The notes under the pieces: model-generated
The model's database searches: none
Told to the model about the DNA's origin: nothing
The model's input: the letters and a program-made list of their open reading frames with translations, nothing else
From: Pirellulaceae bacterium
GTDB taxonomy: Bacteria; Planctomycetota; Planctomycetia; Pirellulales; Pirellulaceae
Reading direction: 5' to 3'
NCBI GenBank assembly: GCA_023382975.1
Contig: JAHDXO010000034.1
Location: 54,008 to 118,007, forward strand
DNA: 64,000 nucleotides
In this document: one piece after another, positions 44,402 through 52,993 of the stretch
How the letters are laid out: each line of letters starts with the position of its first letter
How positions within the stretch are numbered: position 1 is the stretch's first letter
Position numbers and translations under genes: made by a program

Positions 44402-47400
44402 TCGGGCCTTGGCGGTTGTTCTTCACAACTCTGCAACAGATCGATGCGGTCGAATAACGCTCGCCCACCGATGGCCGTTGGGGCGAGTCCGGTCAGGACC
44501 ATGTCGCCAAAGTCCTTCCAGAGATCGCGGGTCACGACGATCCACTGGCCCGGAGGATCGGGGGAGATCTGCAACGCTTGCCAGCCGGTGTCGTTCGCGC
44601 CGCTCACGTAGCGGCGCAGCGGCCGGTCGGCGGGCGGCCAAGTGCCTTGATCCGCAAGTTCCAGCATCACTCCGCGCGCCGTATCGGCTTTCCAAGCGAA
44701 TTGCAGATACCGATACTCGCCGGGTCGGGGATGCTCGCGGATCACGTACTGCCAGCCGGGAATGCGGGCGGCGAAGCGCTGCGGCGGGGTGACTGCCAGC
44801 GACGCCGTACCGGAATGGACATCCTCCGTCTCGATCGTCGCGGTGCCTTGGCCCTCGTTCAGCCATGCTGGGAACTTCGGATCGTCCTCGAACAGCACGA
44901 TCCGCGGCGGCGGCACGGGACCGAATGCCTCGCGCAGATAGGCGATCAGGTCTGCCACGTCCTGCGGGCTGACTTCCTGCTCCAGCCGTTCGGGCATCAT
45001 CGAGATGGACGAAGCGGCCAAGTCGTCGATATCCTTGCGCAAAATGGTGGTATCGACCGCCTGCTCGCGCCGCAGCGTCACACTGGTCGCCGTTTCCGCC
45101 GCCAGGACGCCGCTCAGGATGTGCCCGTCGGCGGTCACCACGGTGTACTGGTTGAAGCCGACGGTGATCTGGTTGTTGGGATCGAGCACGTCGGACAGCA
45201 GCATCTCGTCGGAACGGCGGATCGTGGCCGACAGATCCGGTCCTACGACCGAGCCGCGGCCCTGCGCCTGATGGCACTTCGAGCACTGCTTTTCGAACAC
45301 GGCGAGTCCCCGCTGTGCATCCCGTGGACCGGACAAGGCCTCGCGGTAGCGGTCGAGCAGTGTACGCTGCTGGGCCGGTTGGGTCTGGCGGCTGAGCAGC
45401 GTCTCCGCTCGGCGGCGGATGGCAGCGTCTGGGTTCTGCAGCAACTGGGTTCTGCGGAACGCGTCCAGACTGGCCAAAGGAATCCGGCGCTCGGCGATGG
45501 CTTCCAGCAGAGGGGGCAGTCGCTGCTGGCGGGCGAAGATCGCCTCCAAAACAGCCTGCTGCGCCGCCGGCGTGCGCGCCGGCCAATCAGCGATCAACCA
45601 CCCCGCGGCGCGCGGGTCGTCCAGCGAGGAGATCACGCCGATCACCGCCAGTTGCAGTTCGATCGGTTGCCGAGGATCGAGCAGTTCGTCGGCCAACGGT
45701 GCGACGCGGTCGGCGTCGGCACCGTCCAGGACGGCCAGCGCGGTGATGCGGGCGGCAAGCGGTGATTGACTGTCGCGCGCCGTCCGAACGGCCTCCTGCA
45801 ACACAGCGTTCATCTCGGCGGCCTCGTGAAACCGCAGTCGCTTGGCCAGTTGAAAAGCGGCGTCCTTCACGTCGACTTCGGTAGCTGCCAGCAGTCCCGC
45901 CAGTGCTTCGGTGGCGGTCGGCGAAGTGAGACGCGACGCTGGAGACGGAGGCAGGCCTTCGAGCAGGCCCCGCAAGACGCGCTGTTTCGACGTCGCCGAT
46001 GCGCCGCTGGTCGCCGTGGCTTGCAGCACGGCGGCCAATTCGCGCGTCTGCTGGCGCGCGCCGACCACTGCAGCCAGACCCGTCAACAAGGCGCGGCCTT
46101 GGCCAGCCGCTTCGTCGTCTCGCAATACGGCGGCGATCAGATCGGCGGCCGATTCGCTGGTCGAACAGAGGATCGCCGCCTGCATCCAGCGATCATCGCC
46201 TTGTTCGACGGCCAGGCGATGAAGGGCCACGGTGGCGGCGGCCGATCGCATCTCGCCCAGGGTCAAGGCCAACTGCAACCGGACTCGCGGATCGGGATCG
46301 TTGACCAGGGCGAAGATCGGCTGATCTAGCGAACTCGGCTCGCCGAGCCAGCGTTCGGCAAGCTGCAGAGCGTGGGTCCGGACGGCGAAGTGCGGATCGC
46401 CCAGGGCCGCTTCGACCACCGCGGCCGACAGTTGCCCGAGCCCGTCCAGCGTGTACACGGCATGCAGTCTGGCTTGGGGCGTCGAACCGCGGCGTGCGAG
46501 AGTGGCCAGGGCTTCGGACACGGAGCGGTCCCCTCGCTCGACCAACAAACGCTGCGCCGTCTCGCGCCACCAAGCGTTGGAGTGATCGAGCGTCTGCACC
46601 AGGGTCGCGGCGTCCGCTCCGTGCGGAAACACGGGACGCTGTGGAGGAACCTCGCCGTATACGACACGCCAGATGCGGCCTTTTTCGCCGCCGGCGATCA
46701 GCGATTCGATGTACTGTTGCTGCAGATAACGCGGAATGGCCGAGTAGTCCTCGATGATCGAACGGTACATGTCCACGATGTACAACGCGCCGTCCGGCCC
46801 CACGGCCAAGTTCACCGGGCGGAACCACTGCTCGCTGGACGTCAGGAACTCGACCTGCTCCGTCTCGTCGGGCCGCACGGCCCGGTAGCCGGCGCCGTCG
46901 CGGACCAGGCGGCAGTGATGCACCAGGTTCTGAGCGTTGTCGACGCTGAAATGGCCCTCTTGGTATTCGGCGGGAAACCGATCGGCTCGATAGATCGTCT
47001 GCCCACTGGCCGCGGTGAAGAAACCGCTGGCGGTCGCCTCGGCCACTCCGTAGAACTTGACCCACGCGGGATCGTTGGCCCGTGCCAGCCGCCAGGGATC
47101 AGGCTGGCTGGTCGGATACACCCGCGCCGGATGACCATAAGTGCTGATGTTAACGACCGGGTTCGGGGACGCCCGGTAGGGATTGCGGATCAGGTAGCGA
47201 TGCGGCAGCGGCGCGACGAACAGAACATGCTGCTGGTTGGACACCAGGAAACGGTCTCCCCAGTCGTTCATGGCCAGTCCGAAACCGCTGGTGCTGCCGC
47301 TGACCGGTTCAATGGCGGTTCCGTCGGCGCGGAAGCGGAAACAGGTCGCGCCGATCTGCACGGGGGCGGGCAAGTGCGGACCGGAGATCCGGCCCCCGCT

Positions 47401-48063
47401 GCCGATGCCGTTGACCGCATAGATCCAATTGTCCAGGCCCCAGCGCGGGTTGTTGATCCGCGACCACATCTCGCCGACTCCGAAACCGGTGAACAGCGTC
47501 TCGCGTACCTCGGGCCGACCATCACCGTCGCGGTCCGCCAGATAGACGATCTCCGGCGCACACAACACGATCACTCCGTCGCGCGCCGGTACCACACCGT
47601 AACAGCATGGCAGCCGGTCGGCCCAGACCGTCACTCGATCGAAGCGGCCATCGCCATTGGTGTCTTCGAGCCGTTTGACCGTGCCGTATTGCTCCGCCGC
47701 CGCTTGGCGCAGGGCGGCTTCGTTGGCAGGAATGCGGCGAACCGCGGTGTCCAGTTCTCCGGACCGGTTCAATTCCAGGACGTCCAGGTAACCTTCCAGG
47801 TTGTAGCCGTGGATCTCGCAGACGAACAAAGCTCCCGAGGCATCGAAGGCCATCGCCACGGGATCGGCCAGCAGAGGTTCTGTGGCCACCGGTTCGATGG
47901 AAAATCCCGGCGGCAATTGAAACCGTTGCCGACTGGCCTCCGGCGACAGCGGCGGCGGCGCGTCCGTGGCCAATTCGATGTCCGCCGCGGAAAGCGGTGC
48001 CGCGGCAAAAAACGAGACTGCGAGCAGAACAACTTGAAGTCGCATCAGAACATGCTGGAACAT
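44398..48063 (-). CDS. PVC-type exported haem-binding propeller/HEAT protein
   Basis: A 1221-aa protein. A signal peptide (about 1-27) precedes a membrane-bound-dehydrogenase-like propeller (about 45-450; FQLPPGFSIEPVATEPLLADPVAMAFDASGALFVCE, YRSIIEDYSAIP), HEAT-like helical repeats (about 500-880), a haem domain with CSKCH (FEKQCSKCHQAQGRGSVVGPDLS) of the planctomycete TIGR02603-type family, and a C-terminal beta domain. It is probably a periplasmic redox enzyme for complex substrates. ATG 48063 follows AAGGAA with 7-nt spacing inside a leader shared with the CARF regulator gene. Its stop codon is provided by a repeat. Confidence 0.85.
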   Translation of the reverse strand: MFQHVLMRLQVVLLAVSFFAAAPLSAADIELATDAPPPLSPEASRQRFQLPPGFSIEPVATEPLLADPVAMAFDASGALFVCEIHGYNLEGYLDVLELNRSGELDTAVRRIPANEAALRQAAAEQYGTVKRLEDTNGDGRFDRVTVWADRLPCCYGVVPARDGVIVLCAPEIVYLADRDGDGRPEVRETLFTGFGVGEMWSRINNPRWGLDNWIYAVNGIGSGGRISGPHLPAPVQIGATCFRFRADGTAIEPVSGSTSGFGLAMNDWGDRFLVSNQQHVLFVAPLPHRYLIRNPYRASPNPVVNISTYGHPARVYPTSQPDPWRLARANDPAWVKFYGVAEATASGFFTAASGQTIYRADRFPAEYQEGHFSVDNAQNLVHHCRLVRDGAGYRAVRPDETEQVEFLTSSEQWFRPVNLAVGPDGALYIVDMYRSIIEDYSAIPRYLQQQYIESLIAGGEKGRIWRVVYGEVPPQRPVFPHGADAATLVQTLDHSNAWWRETAQRLLVERGDRSVSEALATLARRGSTPQARLHAVYTLDGLGQLSAAVVEAALGDPHFAVRTHALQLAERWLGEPSSLDQPIFALVNDPDPRVRLQLALTLGEMRSAAATVALHRLAVEQGDDRWMQAAILCSTSESAADLIAAVLRDDEAAGQGRALLTGLAAVVGARQQTRELAAVLQATATSGASATSKQRVLRGLLEGLPPSPASRLTSPTATEALAGLLAATEVDVKDAAFQLAKRLRFHEAAEMNAVLQEAVRTARDSQSPLAARITALAVLDGADADRVAPLADELLDPRQPIELQLAVIGVISSLDDPRAAGWLIADWPARTPAAQQAVLEAIFARQQRLPPLLEAIAERRIPLASLDAFRRTQLLQNPDAAIRRRAETLLSRQTQPAQQRTLLDRYREALSGPRDAQRGLAVFEKQCSKCHQAQGRGSVVGPDLSATIRRSDEMLLSDVLDPNNQITVGFNQYTVVTADGHILSGVLAAETATSVTLRREQAVDTTILRKDIDDLAASSISMMPERLEQEVSPQDVADLIAYLREAFGPVPPPRIVLFEDDPKFPAWLNEGQGTATIETEDVHSGTASLAVTPPQRFAARIPGWQYVIREHPRPGEYRYLQFAWKADTARGVMLELADQGTWPPADRPLRRYVSGANDTGWQALQISPDPPGQWIVVTRDLWKDFGDMVLTGLAPTAIGGRALFDRIDLLQSCEEQPPRPE

Positions 48064-48069
48064 CTTGGG

Positions 48070-48144
48070 ATTCCTTGCGGTCGGCGAGTTTTGCAGCCGT
48101 AGGTCAGACCTTCGTGTGCCGTGACAGTGCCGACACATTCTAAC
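48070..48144 (-). promoter_or_regulatory. Shared leader and -10-like element upstream of the haem protein gene
   Basis: The 26 nt at 48070-48095 are identical to 61470-61495 and contain the AAGGAA ribosome site. The element GTTAGAATGTG (48144-48134), with a TAGAAT box, also recurs upstream of the CARF regulator at 61510-61500. Here 38 nt containing TAGGTCAGACCT separate the two parts, against 4 nt in the other copy. The stop codon of the upstream small gene lies inside the -10-like element. Confidence 0.5.
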
Positions 48145-48430
48145 ACGGGCTACCGTCCTCGATCTTCAGATGCAGGTAGATCAGCCGATCGTGGTTTACG
48201 AAGTACCCGTTGCCCGGGAACGGTACCGTCAGCCGATTCGTTCTGAATCGGCGGGCCAGATCATCGGCGGCCTTTTTCTGTTCCGACCAACTGGCAAAAT
48301 TGCCCCGCCGTTCATCCGCTCGCACTCGGCTTGCTTTCACCTTCACTTCGATTTCCGGGGCAATCTTCAACACTTTCGGCTTGGGAAGCACCAGCGGTTT
48401 TGCAGGCGGTTCCGGTTCGAGCACGCTCAT
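48140..48430 (-). CDS. Hypothetical 96-residue basic protein
   Basis: A 96-aa protein with no family that I recognise. It is lysine- and arginine-rich (KPLVLPKPKVLKIAPEIEVKVKASRVRADERR) and ends YFVNHDRLIYLHLKIEDGSPC. A GGGAAG ribosome-like site precedes the ATG. It is the last gene on the minus strand after the toxin-antitoxin pair and two small ORFs, and might belong to that transcript. Its stop overlaps the promoter element of the haem gene. Real expression is uncertain. Confidence 0.45.
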   Translation of the reverse strand: MSVLEPEPPAKPLVLPKPKVLKIAPEIEVKVKASRVRADERRGNFASWSEQKKAADDLARRFRTNRLTVPFPGNGYFVNHDRLIYLHLKIEDGSPC

Positions 48431-48490
48431 CGCTTCCCGCGCCAGCCCAAGTCGCCTGCGCTGGACGGCGACCCCATCCGGTCGGGACGA

Positions 48491-48652
48491 TCAAACACAG
48501 CGGCTGCAACGGCACGCGGAGTCCAGGTGTTGGCGAAGTGCTTGGGATTTTGCGTCAGCAGTTGCGTTCGTGAAGTAGACCTCGCCGCACTCGACGCAGC
48601 GGCGGGGAGAGGAGAGCGAGCAAAGGGTATCGTTGTTGGATGGGTGCGTCAT
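48491..48652 (-). CDS. Possible 53-aa zinc-ribbon-like small protein
   Basis: This short frame has paired cysteines: RCVECGEVYF near the middle and CRCSRCV at the end, a spacing that could hold a zinc ion. Its ATG overlaps the stop codon of the preceding 39-aa frame (TGATG), which suggests coupled translation. No similarity known to me. It may also be a remnant of a longer gene. Confidence 0.35.
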   Translation of the reverse strand: MTHPSNNDTLCSLSSPRRCVECGEVYFTNATADAKSQALRQHLDSACRCSRCV

Positions 48653-48771
48653 CAGGCAGTTCTCCGAGAGTTTGCAGCCATTGTTTGATGCGACAGCCCC
48701 TCGTTGATGATTTGCTGCAGATCGTCGGGCGACCGATCGCTGTGCTCAGACCACGCGACACGCCGCAACAT
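48652..48771 (-). CDS. Possible 39-aa small protein after the Xre antitoxin gene
   Basis: The frame begins MLRRVAWSEHSDRSPDDLQQ 21 nt after the antitoxin stop codon and ends in a TGATG overlap with the next small frame. Its composition is plausible for a protein, and PDDLQQIINEGLS reads like a helix. No family recognised, and no clear ribosome site. Confidence 0.3.
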   Translation of the reverse strand: MLRRVAWSEHSDRSPDDLQQIINEGLSHQTMAANSRRTA

Positions 48772-48792
48772 GCGTCTGGCCGACCGGCCGGC

Positions 48793-49197
48793 TCAGGCGG
48801 GGACTCCGGAACGTAGAAAGTAGATCATCTCCCAAAGGCGATCCGCCTCGCCGCGCTCGATCACTTCGATCGGTTTGAATCCATCCAGCGCGTCGTTGGC
48901 GGTCTGCAACCACGTGCCCAGCGATTCGGCCCGGACGACCTCTGCCAGCCCATCGATCAATCGACTGAGTTCCACCAATCGCCGCGCGACCGCTCCCCGT
49001 GCCGGCGCCCCGCTTTCGAGCGTCGCCAGAGAGCGCAGCGATACCGACAGCAACCGCGCAAAGTCGGTCTGATTCAACCCCAATCGTCGGCGAAGCCCCA
49101 CGACATCTTCGCGCTTCGGCCCCGAACCTGCCCGTCTTGCGGCGGCCGGCGTTTCCGTTGTCGCCTTCCTGCGTCTCTTGCCTGTAAGCGTTCGCAT
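48793..49197 (-). CDS. Xre/MbcA/ParS-type antitoxin (DUF2384) of a RES toxin
   Basis: A 134-aa protein. After a basic N-terminus comes an Xre-like helix-turn-helix (VVGLRRRLGLNQTDFARLLSVSLRSLATLESG) and then the toxin-binding domain with ESLGTWLQTANDALDGFKPIEVIERGEADRLWEMIYFLRSGVPA, the DUF2384/MbcA pattern. It neutralises the RES toxin and represses its promoter. Unusually, it lies downstream of the toxin gene, with 118 nt between them holding a good promoter of its own. Confidence 0.82.
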   Translation of the reverse strand: MRTLTGKRRRKATTETPAAARRAGSGPKREDVVGLRRRLGLNQTDFARLLSVSLRSLATLESGAPARGAVARRLVELSRLIDGLAEVVRAESLGTWLQTANDALDGFKPIEVIERGEADRLWEMIYFLRSGVPA

Positions 49198-49260
49198 CGG
49201 GATCTCCCATTACCATCGAGAACTGCTAACACGGTCGTCGCCACTTAGTCCCCACGCCTC

Positions 49261-49289
49261 ATTATCGGGCGCCAGGCTCTTCCCGTCAA
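49261..49289 (-). promoter_or_regulatory. Sigma-70 promoter of the antitoxin gene with a likely operator
   Basis: On the minus strand TTGACG (49289-49284) and GATAAT (49266-49261) are spaced by exactly 17 nt. Just upstream (about 49291-49312) is an AT-rich stretch with TGCATATTTGCGTGCA, an imperfect dyad that could bind the Xre antitoxin. The promoter lies wholly between the toxin stop codon and the antitoxin start. Confidence 0.7.
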
Positions 49290-49315
49290 GCAAAATTGCA
49301 CGCAAATATGCACAA

Positions 49316-49897
49316 TCAATGCGAAAGCCGGTCTGCATTCAGTAATTCTAGAGTGCTCCCGCTAACTAAGTTTGATGGAAATGCCATCAGATTCGAGCCT
49401 CCGTGATCGGAAGCAGAGGGGACGAGTAGACCTTCCAAGCCTAGTTCAAAGGCTGCTTGGCCTATCGCCTGCGAGACCGGCATTCGTCCCCGGCGCTGAT
49501 CTGCTCGCCAGTCCACGGTGCGTAACCGTTCGAGCGACACCTGGAGCCGCCGTCGGACATCTCCGTCCTGGATGTCTAGAATCGCGTGAAGCTCCACCCG
49601 GATCGCGACAAATATGCGTGGCATGGCATCTTCGACCGGAATGCGAAAGTGGCGAAAGTGGGCAAGCGTCTCGGCTAAACTCGTCTCAGGGGTAAGCGAC
49701 GCATAGACGGCGGGAATGCCTACCGGGTTCCAGCGACCACCATGATGGCTACTGCCTTGGCCGGTAAGTAGTTCAAGCTCGTTGGCATATCTCGGTGTGC
49801 TTGACCGATACACCGTGGTCGAAAGGGATTTTGCCAACGGCACTAATCGTTTCAGACGCTCCCTGATCTGATCGAGTTCGGTCTTTTCTGACGCCAT
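49316..49897 (-). CDS. RES-domain NAD-degrading toxin
   Basis: A 193-aa protein. The RES domain shows VYRSSTPRYANE, GGRWNPVGIPAVYASLTPETSLAETLAHFRHF and a late SASDHGGSNLMAFPSN. Arg55 in GGRWN, Tyr65 and Glu76 have the 10- and 11-residue spacing that I recall for active-site residues of studied RES toxins. These enzymes deplete NAD+ by phosphorolysis or hydrolysis, stopping growth. It follows the CBASS genes on the minus strand, with 30 nt to the preceding small frame and an AGGTGA ribosome site. The cognate antitoxin is encoded next, in reverse of the usual order. Confidence 0.85.
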   Translation of the reverse strand: MASEKTELDQIRERLKRLVPLAKSLSTTVYRSSTPRYANELELLTGQGSSHHGGRWNPVGIPAVYASLTPETSLAETLAHFRHFRIPVEDAMPRIFVAIRVELHAILDIQDGDVRRRLQVSLERLRTVDWRADQRRGRMPVSQAIGQAAFELGLEGLLVPSASDHGGSNLMAFPSNLVSGSTLELLNADRLSH

Positions 49898-49927
49898 GTA
49901 TCACCTGCGCTTGGTGCGTGGATTTCA

Positions 49928-50092
49928 CTAGATGGTAACATTCGTCAAGTCGCACTTGAAGTTGCCATCGAGCAGAACCGCGTATTGGATCTCCGGCCCC
50001 GATTCGTTGACGGCAATCACGGCCCCGCGAGCGTCAGGCTGTGACTTCAGACGGACAAGGGTCCCCGGTTCAAATTCTCTTGGATCAGACAT
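49928..50092 (-). CDS. 54-aa orphan or remnant protein
   Basis: The frame reads MSDPREFEPGTLVRLKSQPD and then ARGAVIAVNESGPEIQYAVLL, ending CDLTNVTI. It starts 6 nt after the ATPase stop codon, so it is part of the operon. The PGTLVRLKSQPD...GAVIAV pattern resembles small SH3-like beta barrels that begin some SNF2-type defence helicases, so it may be the stump of such a gene or a free-standing domain. I cannot decide. Confidence 0.4.
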   Translation of the reverse strand: MSDPREFEPGTLVRLKSQPDARGAVIAVNESGPEIQYAVLLDGNFKCDLTNVTI

Positions 50093-50098
50093 GGTCTG

Positions 50099-50530
50099 CT
50101 ACGACTCCGTATTGCTCAGCACGGTCATGGGACCGGCGAAATGATGGTCGGTGTTGATTTTCCACTTGCGTTTTCCGCTGCAATTCGGCGAAACCACGTA
50201 TCGAGGCTGTTTCGACGCAACAGCTTCCATTCGGTGTCGTCCGTTTGGCCGTCCGAACCGGATCGGCATCTCAGGAGCCGCAATCGCATTGTCGTCTTCA
50301 CGGTGGACCAACCGCCGGAATTCGCCGAGATCGATGTATTTGCCCCCGGCAATCGTCTGGTCGGCGTCGAGGTTGTGCCGCTCGAAGACTTCACGGGCAT
50401 AGTGCAGTGCGTGCAGGACGGTGCTCTTTCCGGAACTGTTGGCCCCGAAGTGCAGCGTGATAGGCCGAAAGTCGAGTTTGACTGGCTCTCGGATGCCTTT
50501 GAAGTTTTCGATGGAGATGCCAGTGATCAT
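50099..50530 (-). pseudogene. Truncated AAA/SMC-like ATPase (OLD/DUF3696-type N-terminus)
   Basis: The 143 residues begin MITGISIENFKGIREPVKLDFRPITLHFGANSSGKST (Walker A) and YAREVFERHNLDADQTIAGGKYIDLGEFRRLVH, a clear start of an ABC/OLD-like ATPase that normally has 400 or more residues with Walker B and signature motifs. After about residue 80 the sequence no longer looks like the family, and it stops at 143, so a frameshift or deletion has removed the rest. It starts 11 nt after the CD-NTase stop codon. A function for the stump, for example as a partner protein, is conceivable but not shown. Confidence 0.6.
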
Positions 50531-50541
50531 CGTTTGCCGTA

Positions 50542-52017
50542 TTACCCTCGAATGCGAACCTTGAACGGCTGGGAGCGGGCTACACAGACTCCGTTCCGAA
50601 TAATGAAAGCCTCAATCCAATGGGTCCCTCTGTACTCGGTCGCTTCCCAGCGGATGTGCTTGGTCGCACCATTACTCTCCTCGAATTCGTCGCCCCGCAG
50701 GCCATCTGCGAGGTAGGCGTCCTGACCAGTGTTCACAACCTGCCATCTGACCTGGTATGGCTCTGGGACAGATGTCTTCGCCTCGAACCGAAGCCAGACA
50801 TTCCGAGGAACTGGTCGCTGTGTTAACGGCCACTTGACCTTGCTCTTCGGTGACCCCGGATGAACTGAGCCCTTGATCGAGACCTGATACTGCAAACTGA
50901 TCGGCCAGACAGGTGCGATGCAGTGGGCAGTGCTTCCCAAGGCTGGTACTTGTGGCGCTGATGCCGTTGCCGACTTGGTCGTCAGTGCGTTCGTCTGAAT
51001 CCCAAGACTCGCAGCAGCCCGCGACACGGCATTTCGACCGAGCGCTGGTGACAATGCAGCGGCCGATTTGATCAGCGATTCTGTCTGGGAGGCCGACACA
51101 AAGTCGTCGCGAACCTGTTCGAGCCAGTTAAAGAATGCTTCGCGTCGTTTCGGGTATTCATTCCACTTGTCTGCGAAGTTCTCCCCCTCGTCGACAGGGT
51201 TTTGCACCCACCACTTTCCGTCGTCGCGTTTCTCGATGTATTCGTGCATCGTGGTCGCGACGCTGACCAACGCTTCGTACAGGTTGGGCTGATTTCGGTA
51301 CGCCCGCGCCGCCAATGTGGTGATGATGATGGAAACCGGACGGTTGCCGGGATCGTTCTGGAAATAGACGTCCCGATGCCGCTTGAGGATTTGGACGACT
51401 CGCTGAAGCGGAGTCTTGACCTCGTATTCGGGGACGTCCTCAATGCTCATCTGATACCGCTTCGCATAGGCCGCACGTTTCTCCAAGAGGACGACCTTCA
51501 TCTGCTCCTTGAACCACTCGGCGTAGTCGATGGGATTGCTGAACTGCCACCGGCGCAATTCCGTATCGGTCAGCAAGATGCCATTCGGCAGACGCTCGAC
51601 GTTGGGAATCACCGGCAGAATGTCCATGTGAAACGGTTCCGGGTAATCCAAGATCCAGCACCGTCGAGATGGCTTCAGAATCTTCTTGATGTCTTGGCGA
51701 GCTTCCAGACGCTTGCCGACACGATCCTTCAGTTCCTGCTGGGTCGTGTTCTCCTTCTTGATCTTCAAATGACAGACGAGGTCGATGTCATACTCGTCGG
51801 AATCGTTGATCGGACGGACCATTGTTCCGAGACGGAACGAACCTTGTGGAAAAATGTCCGGATCAAACTTAGCCAGCTCAGAATCCTCTTGAGCTAACCA
51901 CTCGCCGACGTCCGCATACTTGACGACCGCGTCCTCGTACATGTGATTGGGGATGTCCAGATCGTCAGCGATCGCTCGCAGCAGATCGCTCAGCTCTTCC
52001 TTCATGACTACCTGCAT
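50542..52017 (-). CDS. CBASS CD-NTase with C-terminal AGS-C-like sensor domain
   Basis: A 491-aa cGAS/DncV-like nucleotidyltransferase. The catalytic signature is PQGSFRLGTMVRPI with Gly59-Ser60, DEYDIDLVCHL with Asp77 and Asp79, and PFHMDILPVI with Asp132. After the helical half comes a linker and, from about residue 365, a beta-rich domain (WPLTQRPVPRNVWLRFEAKT, VRWQVVNTGQDAYLADGLRGDEFEE) matching the AGS-C sensor found on SMODS proteins. On infection such enzymes make cyclic di- or trinucleotides that activate an effector. It is 22 nt after capV with an AAGGA ribosome site, so CapV is the effector. The product cannot be predicted. Confidence 0.9.
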   Translation of the reverse strand: MQVVMKEELSDLLRAIADDLDIPNHMYEDAVVKYADVGEWLAQEDSELAKFDPDIFPQGSFRLGTMVRPINDSDEYDIDLVCHLKIKKENTTQQELKDRVGKRLEARQDIKKILKPSRRCWILDYPEPFHMDILPVIPNVERLPNGILLTDTELRRWQFSNPIDYAEWFKEQMKVVLLEKRAAYAKRYQMSIEDVPEYEVKTPLQRVVQILKRHRDVYFQNDPGNRPVSIIITTLAARAYRNQPNLYEALVSVATTMHEYIEKRDDGKWWVQNPVDEGENFADKWNEYPKRREAFFNWLEQVRDDFVSASQTESLIKSAAALSPALGRNAVSRAAASLGIQTNALTTKSATASAPQVPALGSTAHCIAPVWPISLQYQVSIKGSVHPGSPKSKVKWPLTQRPVPRNVWLRFEAKTSVPEPYQVRWQVVNTGQDAYLADGLRGDEFEESNGATKHIRWEATEYRGTHWIEAFIIRNGVCVARSQPFKVRIRG

Positions 52018-52039
52018 TCTTCAGCGTCCTTTGTGGTTG

Positions 52040-52990
52040 CTATGAGTAAAGTGGTTCGTACGTCGCCGCCTTGTGGTCGGCGAACATTTCCTTGAACCGG
52101 GGCATGTGGATTCTGCTGTAGTGGGCGGCCTTGCCGACGAGATCGTCGACCTTGTTGATCCCATCGAGCGAAAACGCATCGGAGGCAACTTTCGGGTCCC
52201 AGCGTTCGACTCGGTCTTTGCCGAGCAGGAACGTTGCCTGATTGTCTACGCCGACGCTCTGCCCACGCATGATCACGTCAACGGCGTCGTAGCCGGTCAC
52301 CCATGGCAGCTTCCCACCCCAGTTCAAGGAGTTCTTGCGATTGTTCAAAGCATCCGTCGTGCCAATGCTGAACACCTTGATTGTTTGGAGCGGGATTTCG
52401 AGAGTGCCGTAAGCTTCAACGATGCCGACCATTGTCGGGTTGTTGGCCCAAACGCCGCCGTCGATCAGACGTAACTTGTCTACATGTCGAGAGCTAGGGA
52501 AAAAAGTCGGGGCGGCACTGGTCGCGAGTCCGACTTTCCAGAGCGGAACTTTCCAGTCGCGCCGAAGTCGTTCGTGGTGTGGCGTCCGAAACAGATAAAC
52601 GTCGTCGTCACCCAAATTGTACGAGGGGATCACAACTCGTTTTGTGCAATCAGCAATTCGTTTGTCCTTGAAGCAGTTCTGCAACGCTTCTCGGAGTGGC
52701 GTCTGGGAGTATTTCCGGCGAACCCAGTGCTGAAGCCAGCGGAGTCCCCAAGCTTTGCCGAAAATGCTTGGCCCCTTCGAGAGATAAAAGTCGACGATCT
52801 CCCTCGGTCGCATTCCACTCGCAAGGCCGAGGGCGATGATGCCTCCCGTGGAAGTTCCGGTGATAAGGTCGAAATGGTCAACAACATTTGTGGTCAGGTC
52901 GTCTTCAATCGCGGCAAGGACTGCCGCAGAGAACAGGCCCTTGATACCGCCACCATCAAGCGAGAGGATCTGGAATCGCTGATCATCCAT
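52040..52990 (-). CDS. capV: CBASS effector CapV, patatin-like phospholipase
   Basis: A 316-aa patatin-family lipase: LSLDGGGIKGLFSAAVL (oxyanion hole GGGxxG), nucleophile Ser47 in GTSTGG, and catalytic Asp177 in LIDGGVWANNP. In CBASS, cyclic nucleotide activates CapV to degrade membrane phospholipid and kill the infected cell. The start ATG is only 3 nt after the hsdS stop codon, with its ribosome site GGGGGAG inside hsdS. It is therefore likely expressed from the restriction-modification operon. The CD-NTase follows directly. Confidence 0.9.
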   Translation of the reverse strand: MDDQRFQILSLDGGGIKGLFSAAVLAAIEDDLTTNVVDHFDLITGTSTGGIIALGLASGMRPREIVDFYLSKGPSIFGKAWGLRWLQHWVRRKYSQTPLREALQNCFKDKRIADCTKRVVIPSYNLGDDDVYLFRTPHHERLRRDWKVPLWKVGLATSAAPTFFPSSRHVDKLRLIDGGVWANNPTMVGIVEAYGTLEIPLQTIKVFSIGTTDALNNRKNSLNWGGKLPWVTGYDAVDVIMRGQSVGVDNQATFLLGKDRVERWDPKVASDAFSLDGINKVDDLVGKAAHYSRIHMPRFKEMFADHKAATYEPLYS

Positions 52991-52993
52991 GGG

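Noticed and set aside
42887..44611. 574-codon plus-strand frame across rnpA and cbpA-like genes
   Set aside because: Antisense shadow; it even translates the 26-bp repeats at 44335-44401.
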